DNA from: Syntrophaceae bacterium
Lineage (GTDB): Bacteria; Desulfobacterota; SM23-61
Length of the DNA stretch: 5,426 nt
Reading direction: 5' to 3'
NCBI GenBank assembly: GCA_003154025.1
Contig: PMCE01000395.1
Coordinates: 4,150-9,575 of the forward strand
Position numbers and translations under genes: made by a program
Shown here: positions 1 to 5,231 of the stretch, piece by piece
How the letters are laid out: each line of letters starts with the position of its first letter
How positions within the stretch are numbered: the stretch's first letter is position 1
The notes under the pieces: model-generated
Seen by the model: the letters and a program-made list of their open reading frames with translations, nothing else
The model's database searches: none
What the model was told of the DNA's origin: nothing

Positions 1-103
1 GTTCATATTTATTAATAAAATCAAAGAATTAAAATATTATTTTCATGTGGTATCTTATGTTTTTTCACACCGGCGGAAGGATCGGGAGGAGCGCGGGAAT
101 GGG
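1..103. other. AT-rich non-coding segment downstream of hemW
   Basis: The first 60 bases are strongly AT-rich, in sharp contrast with the GC-rich genes, and include AAAATA-T-TATTTT at 31-43. No coding frame of its own, RNA gene or clear terminator hairpin is visible. In many Firmicutes and some other genomes hrcA follows lepA-hemW, but no sign of it appears in this short stretch. Confidence 0.5.
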
Positions 104-1291
104 TTACAACAGCAGGGCCAGGGTATCGGCGATCGCCAATCCCGCCCTGGTAGGACGGATGCGGCCGTCTTGGACGGTCAGAAGACCCTCTTTCTGGAGC
201 CTGGCCATAACCTCTGAGCTCGGGGAGAAAGGGGCGCCCCCGTACCGCGCTGAAAAGTCTTCCATATCGATCCCTTTTGAGGTTCGAAGCCCCAGAGACC
301 AAGCTTCCAGCCGAAGCTGCTCCCCGGTAAGGTTCTCCTTTTCTTCTACAGGAAGAATTCCGGATTTGAGGCGGGCAAGGTAGGTAGTCAGAGAGCGGGT
401 ATTCCACCACCGGGTTGAGCCGGAGAAAGAGTGGGCGGACGGGCCCAGCCCCAGATAAGGGGTATGGTCCCAGTATTTCTGGTTATGACGGGAGGCGTAC
501 AGAACCCCCCGCGCAAAATTGGAGACTTCATAGTGGATGAAACCGGCATTGCCGAGTCGTTCCGATGTAACCATGAAGAATCGGAAGAGATCATCTTCCC
601 CTGGAGGAGAGAAGTCACCCCGGCGGCAGGATTTCCCCATGGCGGTTTCCTCTTCGAAGGTGAGCTGGTAGCAGGACAAGTGCTCCGGCGATAAGGCCGT
701 CGCCCGGTCCAGGGTATCCAGCCATGATTCCATGGTTTGGCCTGGCATGCCGTAAATGAGGTCCAATCCGAGGTGGTCAAAACCGGCTTTCCGGGAAGCG
801 TGTACCGCTTCGACCGCCTGTCGGTCCGTGTGCCTCCTGGACAAAAAGGTGAGGCTTTGGGGGTCAAAAGACTGGACACCAAGGTTGAGACGGGTAATTC
901 CCAAATCTCTTAGCGAGTGCAGGAAAAGGAGGTCTACATCAGCAGGATTGGCCTCCAGGGTAAATTCCGTCTCTGGAGCCAAACGGTAGAACTTTTGGAT
1001 CCCCGCAAGGATCTTTTCTATTTGCTCGGGGCTCAAGACCGAGGGTGTTCCCCCTCCGATATAAACTGTGTCGAAGGGGCCGTCAAAACCCTGGGAGGCC
1101 ATCTTCATCTCTTTTCCCAGGGCTTCGATGAATTCGGGGACGACGGTCAAGTCGGTTTGCGAATAGAAGTTACAGTAAGGGCATTTGGTGCGGCAGAAGG
1201 GAATATGGATATAAAGGCCAGGGAGTCTTCGATTGCCAATTTCGGATTGGGGATTGCGGATTGCCACGGGAGGCTGAAGGACTATAACCAT
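104..1291 (-). CDS. hemW: HemW, radical-SAM-family heme chaperone (formerly mis-called HemN-like oxidase)
   Basis: Binds heme and delivers it to target hemoproteins in the cytoplasm; the family was long annotated as oxygen-independent coproporphyrinogen oxidase. From the ATG at 1289-1291 the protein has 395 residues, close to the family's ~380. Visible signatures: YIHIPFC followed by the CxxxCxxC cluster motif (C33, C37, C40), with Phe rather than a fourth Cys two residues later, which separates HemW from true HemN; GGGTPS at 79-84; LNLGVQSF; DLIYGMPGQT; the HemW hallmark HNxxYW at 269-274; and a C-terminal winged-helix region ending in RPTRAGLAIADTL. The frame is open up to a TTG at 1331-1333, but that extra 14-residue stretch is translated heptamer repeat. 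The conserved core starts only at about residue 26 from the ATG, so even the ATG form carries a repeat-derived leader; a GTG at 1265-1267 is another possible start. No clear Shine-Dalgarno supports any of them. It lies downstream of lepA on the same strand, a common pairing. Confidence 0.94.
   Translation of the reverse strand: MVIVLQPPVAIRNPQSEIGNRRLPGLYIHIPFCRTKCPYCNFYSQTDLTVVPEFIEALGKEMKMASQGFDGPFDTVYIGGGTPSVLSPEQIEKILAGIQKFYRLAPETEFTLEANPADVDLLFLHSLRDLGITRLNLGVQSFDPQSLTFLSRRHTDRQAVEAVHASRKAGFDHLGLDLIYGMPGQTMESWLDTLDRATALSPEHLSCYQLTFEEETAMGKSCRRGDFSPPGEDDLFRFFMVTSERLGNAGFIHYEVSNFARGVLYASRHNQKYWDHTPYLGLGPSAHSFSGSTRWWNTRSLTTYLARLKSGILPVEEKENLTGEQLRLEAWSLGLRTSKGIDMEDFSARYGGAPFSPSSEVMARLQKEGLLTVQDGRIRPTRAGLAIADTLALLL
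1231..1264. repeat. Heptamer array A (consensus GGATTGC) inside the hemW 5' end
   Basis: On the plus strand three in-phase 7-bp units begin at 1244, 1251 and 1258 (GGATTGG, then GGATTGC twice). They are preceded by a degenerate copy starting GATTGCC at 1231, in which one spacer is out of step. The array lies within the open reading frame of hemW, where the minus strand reads AIRNPQSEIGNR. This peptide has no counterpart in the conserved HemW core, which starts just after it. Confidence 0.8.
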
Positions 1292-1292
1292 A

Positions 1293-1327
1293 TTTCGAAT
1301 CTCGGGTTTTGGGTTTCGAGTTTCAAG
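1293..1327. repeat. Heptamer array B (consensus TTTCGGG) upstream of the hemW ATG
   Basis: Five consecutive 7-bp units in perfect phase begin at 1293, 1300, 1307, 1314 and 1321. Each matches TTTCGGG at five to six of seven positions (for example TTTTGGG, TTTCGAG). The array ends 2 bases before the hemW ATG at 1289-1291, so it would occupy the leader of the hemW message. It is the reverse complement type of array C at 1451-1480. Confidence 0.85.
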
Positions 1328-1378
1328 CCTCAACTAACTTTAAATAATGTTTTTAAATATAAATTATTTTAAAAAGTT

Positions 1379-1407
1379 AATATACCAAGGTTTATAAAAT
1401 AGTTAAA
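1379..1407 (-). promoter_or_regulatory. Candidate hemW promoter with extended -10
   Basis: On the minus strand TATATT (1384-1379) is preceded by TGG, forming an extended -10 (TGnTATATT). A weak -35, TTTAAC (1407-1402), lies 17 bases upstream. Transcription would begin near 1372, giving an AT-rich leader of about 80 bases that includes heptamer array B. The surrounding DNA is so AT-rich that chance matches are likely. Confidence 0.4.
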
Positions 1408-1417
1408 CTAAAGAATA

Positions 1418-1450
1418 CTGGCTCCCAACTCAGGAGCAGCACTTTTTTTT
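1418..1450 (+). terminator. Hairpin plus T8 tract facing the plus strand, after lepA
   Basis: CTGGCTCC (1418-1425) pairs with GGAGCAG (1433-1439) with one bulged base and a 7-base loop. CAC and eight T follow (1443-1450) on the plus strand, the layout of an intrinsic terminator. No plus-strand gene ends here. On the minus strand, the direction of lepA, the same hairpin is followed only by the weak T-rich TATTCTTTAG, so it may act in both directions or mainly block antisense transcription. Confidence 0.42.
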
Positions 1451-1480
1451 ACCCGAAACTCGAAACCTGAAACCCGAAAC
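1451..1480. repeat. Heptamer array C (ACCCGAA units) directly after the lepA stop
   Basis: Four 7-bp units begin at 1451, 1458, 1465 and 1472 (ACCCGAA, ACTCGAA, ACCTGAA, ACCCGAA), plus a trailing AC. The array starts about 2 bases downstream of the lepA TAA at 1483-1485. It is the same family as array B in inverted orientation: GAAACTCGAAACC at 1455-1467 is the exact reverse complement of 1312-1324. Confidence 0.87.
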
Positions 1481-1482
1481 GG

Positions 1483-3282
1483 TTAGTCTGAATCCGACTT
1501 CAGAACGGCGAGGAATGCGCTCTGGGGGATGGTCACTGAACCGATCATCTTCATCCGCTTCTTTCCTTCTTTCTGCTTCTCCAGAAGCTTTCTCTTCCGG
1601 GTGATATCCCCGCCGTAGCACTTTGCGGTCACATCCTTCCGGTAGGGAGAGATGGTGGTCCGGGCGATGATCTCGCTGCCGATAGCCCCTTGGATGGCTA
1701 CCCGGAAGGCTTGGCGGGGGATCTCTTCCTTCAGCCTTTCACAGGCCTGGAGTGCTCGAGGCCTGGCGTGGTCCCGGTGGAGGATCTGGGAAAGGGCGTC
1801 CACTTTATCTCCGTTGACCAGAAGGTCCAGAAGAACAAGCTCGCTTTCACGGTAATCGAGCAGGTCATAATCGAAAGAGCCGTATCCTTGAGTCAAAGAT
1901 TTGAATCGGTCGTAGAAATCGTAAATAACCTCGCCGAGGGGCAATTCATAAATTAATTCTGCCCGCTTGGGTCCCAGGTAGTTCATCCTGGAGTTAACGC
2001 CCCGGCGGTCGGTGCAGAGCTTCATGACTCCCCCCAGGTACTTATCCGGCAAGATCATCGTGGCCCGGATGTAAGGCTCTTCGGCTTTAAGGATGGAAGT
2101 GCGGTCCGGATAGTGAGCGGGGTTGTCCACATAAACTATGCTTTCGTCTTTCATGGTAAACCGGTAACGGACGCTGGGGACGGAAAGGATAATGGAGAGG
2201 TTGTATTCCCGCTCCAGCCTCTCCTGAACGATTTCCAAATGGAGGAGACCGAGAAAGCCGCAGCGGAATCCCTGCCCCAGGGCCACGGAAGAGTCCTTCT
2301 GGTAGGTGAAAGCCGCATCGTTGAGCTTGTATTTTTCCAGGCCCACGGAGAGGTCTTCGTAGTCGTCCGAGGCGATGGGATAGATCGAAGAGAAGACCAC
2401 CGGTTTGATGTCCTTGAACCCGGGAAGGGGCTGTTCGCAGGGGCGACTGTCGAGGGTGAGGGTGTCGCCGATACGAACGTCGGAGAGGGTCTTAATGCCG
2501 GCAGTGATGTACCCTACCTCTCCCGCGACCAGCTGCTCCATCCGTTCCCGGCGCAGAGAAAAGCGGCCCACCTCCTCCACCTGATAGGCGGCCTGGTTGG
2601 AGATAAACCGGATCGTATCCCCTTTCCTCACCGTTCCTTCAAAGACCCGGCAGTGGACGATGGTGCCCCGGAAGGAGTCGTACTGGGCGTCGAAGATCAA
2701 TGCCGCCAGGGGAGAGTCCGGCGATCCTTTGGGCGGAGGGATTTTTTGGACGATGGCTTCCAGGATCTCTTCGATCCCGATTCCCTCTTTGGCCGAGCAT
2801 CGAAGGTGAGACGCCGGGTCCAACCCTAATTCCGTTTCGATTTGTTCCAGGACCCGCTCCACATCGGCGGTGGGAAGATCGATCTTATTGATGACCGGGA
2901 TGATCTCCAGGTTGTTTTCCATGGCCAGGTAAAGGTTGGCGATGGTCTGGGCCTGGACTCCTTGGGCCGCATCGATGAGCAGAAGGACGCCTTCGCAGGA
3001 AGCCAGCGCGCGGGAGACTTCGTAGGAAAAATCCACATGCCCCGGGGTGTCGATCAGGTTCAGAAGGTACTCTTTCCCGTCCTTGGCAGGGTAGGGGAGA
3101 GTGACGGCCTGGCTCTTGATGGTGATCCCCCGCTCCCTCTCGATATCCATGTTGTCGAGGATCTGGTCCCGGAAATTCCTTTCATCCACCATTCCCGTAT
3201 ACTGGATCAACCGGTCCGCCAGAGTGGATTTGCCATGATCGATATGAGCGATGATGCTGAAATTTCGGATATTTGTGGTCAT
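1483..3282 (-). CDS. lepA: Elongation factor 4 (LepA), ribosome-associated GTPase
   Basis: Translational GTPase that binds the ribosome and is linked to back-translocation of stalled complexes and to initiation or 30S biogenesis. The 599-residue product matches the family's usual ~600 and looks intact. GTPase motifs: G1 AHIDHGKST at 12-20, G2 RGIT at 51-54, G3 DTPGH at 78-82 (H82 being the catalytic-type His), G4 NKID at 132-135, G5 SAK at 163-165. The EF-G-like domains II, III and V follow, then the LepA-specific basic C-terminal domain containing GGDITRKRKLLEKQKEGKKR and a typical IPQSAFLAVLK end. The ATG at 3280-3282 gives the canonical N-terminus (TTNIRNFSIIAHIDHGKS), so the start is secure, although the nearest purine-rich stretch (AGGGGGAT) is about 15 bases upstream. 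A heptamer array begins about 2 bases after the TAA stop, before hemW. The gap to the upstream protease gene is 332 bp, so lepA probably has its own promoter. Confidence 0.98.
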   Translation of the reverse strand: MTTNIRNFSIIAHIDHGKSTLADRLIQYTGMVDERNFRDQILDNMDIERERGITIKSQAVTLPYPAKDGKEYLLNLIDTPGHVDFSYEVSRALASCEGVLLLIDAAQGVQAQTIANLYLAMENNLEIIPVINKIDLPTADVERVLEQIETELGLDPASHLRCSAKEGIGIEEILEAIVQKIPPPKGSPDSPLAALIFDAQYDSFRGTIVHCRVFEGTVRKGDTIRFISNQAAYQVEEVGRFSLRRERMEQLVAGEVGYITAGIKTLSDVRIGDTLTLDSRPCEQPLPGFKDIKPVVFSSIYPIASDDYEDLSVGLEKYKLNDAAFTYQKDSSVALGQGFRCGFLGLLHLEIVQERLEREYNLSIILSVPSVRYRFTMKDESIVYVDNPAHYPDRTSILKAEEPYIRATMILPDKYLGGVMKLCTDRRGVNSRMNYLGPKRAELIYELPLGEVIYDFYDRFKSLTQGYGSFDYDLLDYRESELVLLDLLVNGDKVDALSQILHRDHARPRALQACERLKEEIPRQAFRVAIQGAIGSEIIARTTISPYRKDVTAKCYGGDITRKRKLLEKQKEGKKRMKMIGSVTIPQSAFLAVLKSDSD

Positions 3283-3304
3283 GGAAAAAAACCGATCCCC
3301 CTAA

Positions 3305-3318
3305 AAGGAAATTTCCTT
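3305..3318. repeat. 14-bp perfect palindrome upstream of lepA
   Basis: AAGGAAATTTCCTT is fully self-complementary and lies 23 bases upstream of the lepA ATG, in its probable leader. It could be an operator-like site or a small hairpin, but nothing else supports a function. Confidence 0.4.
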
Positions 3319-3410
3319 GGAAGGCCTACTGTTCACCACTGGGGGATTCATGAAAGGATTCCCAGAGGAGAGCTTCCCTGAAAGCAAAACCGCAGGCGGG
3401 ATTAAAAAAC

Positions 3411-3419
3411 ATTTTATCA
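3411..3419 (-). promoter_or_regulatory. Possible extended -10 promoter for lepA
   Basis: The minus strand reads TGATAAAAT, fitting an extended -10 (TGnTAAAAT), about 130 bases upstream of the lepA ATG. No convincing -35 box is visible at the right distance. It lies downstream of the D1/D2 structures, so a transcript starting here would not contain them. Confidence 0.27.
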
Positions 3420-3427
3420 CGCTTACG

Positions 3428-3524
3428 GCGTAATTCCTAGGTCTTATTGGGCCGGGGAGCATTCGGAGGCCAGACAACAGACTTCAGACCCTAGACCCGA
3501 CTGGAAAACGAGCAGGAATTACGC
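3428..3524. repeat. 11-bp inverted repeat interleaved with the D1/D2 stem
   Basis: GCGTAATTCCT at 3428-3438 and AGGAATTACGC at 3514-3524 are exact reverse complements. The second arm lies inside the loop of the D1/D2 hairpin and the first lies outside it, so the two stems cross. Both structures are in the non-coding gap between the protease gene and lepA. Confidence 0.6.
3471..3498. repeat. Heptamer array D1 (consensus CAGACCC)
   Basis: Four contiguous 7-bp units begin at 3471, 3478, 3485 and 3492 (CAGACAA, CAGACTT, CAGACCC, TAGACCC). It lies in the gap between the protease gene and lepA and faces array D2 in inverted orientation. Confidence 0.85.
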
Positions 3525-3532
3525 GAAAAAAG

Positions 3533-3559
3533 AAGTCTGATGTCTGGGTCTGGTGTCTG
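3533..3559. repeat. Heptamer array D2 (GTCTG-ending units), inverted partner of D1
   Basis: Units begin at 3533 (AAGTCTG), 3540 (ATGTCTG), 3547 (a 6-base GGTCTG) and 3553 (GTGTCTG). The core GTCTG is the complement of the CAGAC core of D1. The arm 3532-3547 pairs with 3470-3485 with a single mismatch in 16, giving a stem with a loop of about 46 bases. Confidence 0.82.
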
Positions 3560-3570
3560 AGCTGGACTGA

Positions 3571-3597
3571 CCCGGGGGGCTTTTGCGGGTCCCCGGG
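3571..3597 (-). terminator. GC-rich hairpin just after the protease stop
   Basis: CCCGGGG (3571-3577) and CCCCGGG (3591-3597) form a seven-base perfect GC stem with a 13-base loop, starting 17 bases after the protease TAG. On the minus strand the only T run (T6 at 3531-3526) is some 40 bases further on, beyond array D2. It is a strong hairpin but not a textbook terminator; it could instead protect the 3' end of the message. Confidence 0.35.
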
Positions 3598-3614
3598 CTC
3601 GGTCTTCTGGAATA

Positions 3615-5069
3615 CTAGAACAGAAGGAAGCGGCGTTGGGGGCCCTTGGATCGATTCCAATCGGGGCCCTGTTTTTTAGGCGTCAGTTCCTGGATTTCTT
3701 TTTGAAGGCCGGCCCTTTCCGAAGAGGGATCGGTGAAGTAAGGCAGGGCCCTTTGGAATTGGGCGAGGGCGGTTTTGCGGTCTCCGGTCAACTTGTAATA
3801 ATAACCCAGGCTCCGGTAAGCGGGGCCCAGCATTCCTTTGGCGCCATAGGCCATTCCCAGGTGATAATAATTCTCTCCCCATTCGGGTTGTAGCTTATTG
3901 GCTTTTAAGAGGGCCTGGAGGGCCTCATCCACCTTTTTCTGCTCCAAGTAAACCCTTCCCAGGTAGAATTGGGCTTTGGCATCGGCAGGAGAAAGCGAGG
4001 AGGCCTGCTCCATGTATTTCTGGGCTTCCGGAAGATTGCCCGAGAGGAAATAAGCGGCCCCCAGTTCACGCAAGATTTCCGGATCCTGCGGCGAAAGGGA
4101 GGCTGCCTTAGACAGGCTTTCTACGGATCGATCCAGCGCCCCCATCCTCCTCTGTCCCAGGCCCAGGCCCAGGAAACATTCCGCATCGTCTGGTTGACGT
4201 TTTTGGCAGTTCTCGAAAAAGGCCACCGAGCGGGCAGCGTCTTTTTCTTCAGCCACCAGCTTGGTCTGTATCCGCTTCATATTCCCCTCGGGAAGGCGAT
4301 TGCGCTCCACCGAAGGCAGGTTCATCATCTGCACTTCCAGATTCCCCATCCTCTGTTCGACGGCCGGGTGGGTCAGCAGGTAGGCGGGGGGAGAACTCCC
4401 TGCGGGACCGGAGGCCCGGCGCAATTTCTTCATCATGGTCACCATGGCCTTCGGATCATAACCCGCCCGTTCCATGAATTTCATTCCCAGGTAATCGGCT
4501 TCCTCTTCGTTTTCCCGGCTGTATTTCAGCATGGCCGTGGTCGCGGCGGCTTGGCCTGTGATCCCGATGGCTGCGGCTGCCTGGGGCCCCAGGAGTATCC
4601 CCGCGAGCAGGGCTCCCAGGGTGGCCAGCGCCAGTTTCGTGCCCTGCTCCGACTGGCGGGCAACATGCCGGGCCACCACGTGCCCGATTTCGTGGGCCAT
4701 GACCCCCGCAAGCTCATCTTCGTTTTCCACCGTGGTAATCAGGCCGCTGTTTATAAAGACTTTCCCGCCGGGGACTGCAAAAGCGTTGATTTCCGTCGAA
4801 TTCAGTACATAAAACTCATAATCAAAAGGCTGCGTCTCCATGGTGGCCAGAACCCTTTTTCCGATTCGGGTCACATATTCCTTGGGAGCGGGGTCCTGAA
4901 CCATGGGCCAGATCTTGACGACTTCCTGAAGGACTTTTTCTCCCAGCTCGCGCTCTTCCTGGATGGTCATGGCAGAGGCTGGAAGAGGGGGGAAAAGAAT
5001 CGAAAGAGAAAATACTACCGCCAGGATTGCGGATAACTTCGGGAAAAATTGGTATCTCAGCCAAATCAT
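3615..5069 (-). CDS. BepA-like periplasmic M48 zinc metalloprotease with C-terminal TPR region
   Basis: The 484-residue product resembles E. coli BepA (487 aa), which promotes LptD and outer-membrane protein assembly and degrades stalled substrates in the periplasm. A Sec signal peptide is visible: basic residues R5 and K11, a hydrophobic stretch at about 12-30, and a likely cut after A-S-A at 31-33. There is no lipobox Cys, unlike LoiP. The catalytic core has HEIGH at 126-130 (H126 and H130 zinc ligands, E127 catalytic) and a downstream ligand Glu, E190, in EEADYLG. THPAVEQR at 233-240 contains H234, matching the position of the BepA regulatory His. A Gly/Ala-rich hydrophobic segment lies at 146-181. 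From about 296 to 443 there are four or five TPR-type helical repeats (for example GAAYFLSGNLPEAQKYMEQA). The ATG at 5067-5069 is chosen because it begins the signal peptide; the ribosome site is poor and a promoter ends just before it. The orthology to bepA is inferred, so no symbol is assigned. Confidence 0.93.
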   Translation of the reverse strand: MIWLRYQFFPKLSAILAVVFSLSILFPPLPASAMTIQEERELGEKVLQEVVKIWPMVQDPAPKEYVTRIGKRVLATMETQPFDYEFYVLNSTEINAFAVPGGKVFINSGLITTVENEDELAGVMAHEIGHVVARHVARQSEQGTKLALATLGALLAGILLGPQAAAAIGITGQAAATTAMLKYSRENEEEADYLGMKFMERAGYDPKAMVTMMKKLRRASGPAGSSPPAYLLTHPAVEQRMGNLEVQMMNLPSVERNRLPEGNMKRIQTKLVAEEKDAARSVAFFENCQKRQPDDAECFLGLGLGQRRMGALDRSVESLSKAASLSPQDPEILRELGAAYFLSGNLPEAQKYMEQASSLSPADAKAQFYLGRVYLEQKKVDEALQALLKANKLQPEWGENYYHLGMAYGAKGMLGPAYRSLGYYYKLTGDRKTALAQFQRALPYFTDPSSERAGLQKEIQELTPKKQGPDWNRSKGPQRRFLLF

Positions 5070-5074
5070 AGCCT

Positions 5075-5104
5075 ATTCTAGCTCGATTCGGCGACAAAGT
5101 CCAA
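5075..5104 (-). promoter_or_regulatory. Sigma-70-type promoter of the protease gene
   Basis: On the minus strand TTGGAC (5104-5099) and TAGAAT (5080-5075) are separated by 18 bases, within the normal 16-18 range, and match the -35 and -10 consensus at four and five of six positions. The ATG begins only six bases after the -10 box, so the predicted start of transcription falls at or next to the start codon. Confidence 0.55.
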
Positions 5105-5121
5105 CCCAACCTGTAAATGCG

Positions 5122-5174
5122 AAAAAACCAGTTGCCGGTTGCCCGGTGCCCTTTTTTTGTTTAACGGGCAACCG
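5122..5174 (-). terminator. Candidate intrinsic terminator for the partial upstream gene
   Basis: Read on the minus strand, CGGTTGCCC (5174-5166) pairs perfectly with GGGCAACCG (5144-5136) across a 21-base loop. A short smaller stem, ACCGG with CTGGT, sits immediately before a run of six T (5127-5122). It lies about 60 bases after the stop of the partial gene. The large loop and the alternative pairings make the exact terminating hairpin uncertain. Confidence 0.5.
5131..5151. repeat. Heptamer array E (GTTGCCC type) between the partial gene and the protease gene
   Basis: Three contiguous 7-bp units begin at 5131, 5138 and 5145 (GTTGCCG, GTTGCCC, GGTGCCC), followed by a run of seven T on the plus strand. 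A lone inverted copy, GGGCAACCG at 5166-5174, pairs with CGGTTGCCC at 5136-5144. Confidence 0.72.
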
Positions 5175-5231
5175 AGAAGCCGACCCCGGCGGGGCCAACC
5201 TTGGGCAGGCGCTCCCCCGGAACGACCCTCT

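Noticed and set aside
104..1291. Oxygen-independent coproporphyrinogen dehydrogenase (HemN)
   Set aside because: The CxxxCxxC motif is followed by NF rather than the extra Cys of HemN, and the HNxxYW heme-binding motif typical of HemW is present.
104..1333. TTG start at 1331-1333 for hemW (409 residues)
   Set aside because: The added residues are translated heptamer repeat, the codon has no ribosome site, and an ATG lies 14 codons further in.
917..1372. Plus-strand frame crossing the hemW start and the spacer
   Set aside because: Most of it is antisense to HemW, and the remainder is translated repeat and AT-rich DNA. No motif is visible.
2113..2829. Plus-strand open frame (238 codons) antisense to lepA
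   Set aside because: It is a shadow of the secure LepA coding sequence, with low-complexity composition mirroring LepA codons and no start signals.
3471..3559. CRISPR array
   Set aside because: The units are 7 bp, contiguous and degenerate, with no spacers and no cas genes nearby.
3604..3626. CTTCTG/CAGAAG hairpin spanning the protease stop codon
   Set aside because: A six-base stem with an 11-base loop partly inside coding sequence and without a T run is easily due to chance.
3969..5036. Long plus-strand open frame (355 codons) antisense to the protease gene
   Set aside because: It lies wholly within a gene with clear M48 and TPR motifs. Its translation has no recognisable domain, it has no ribosome site, and long antisense frames are expected in GC-rich coding DNA.
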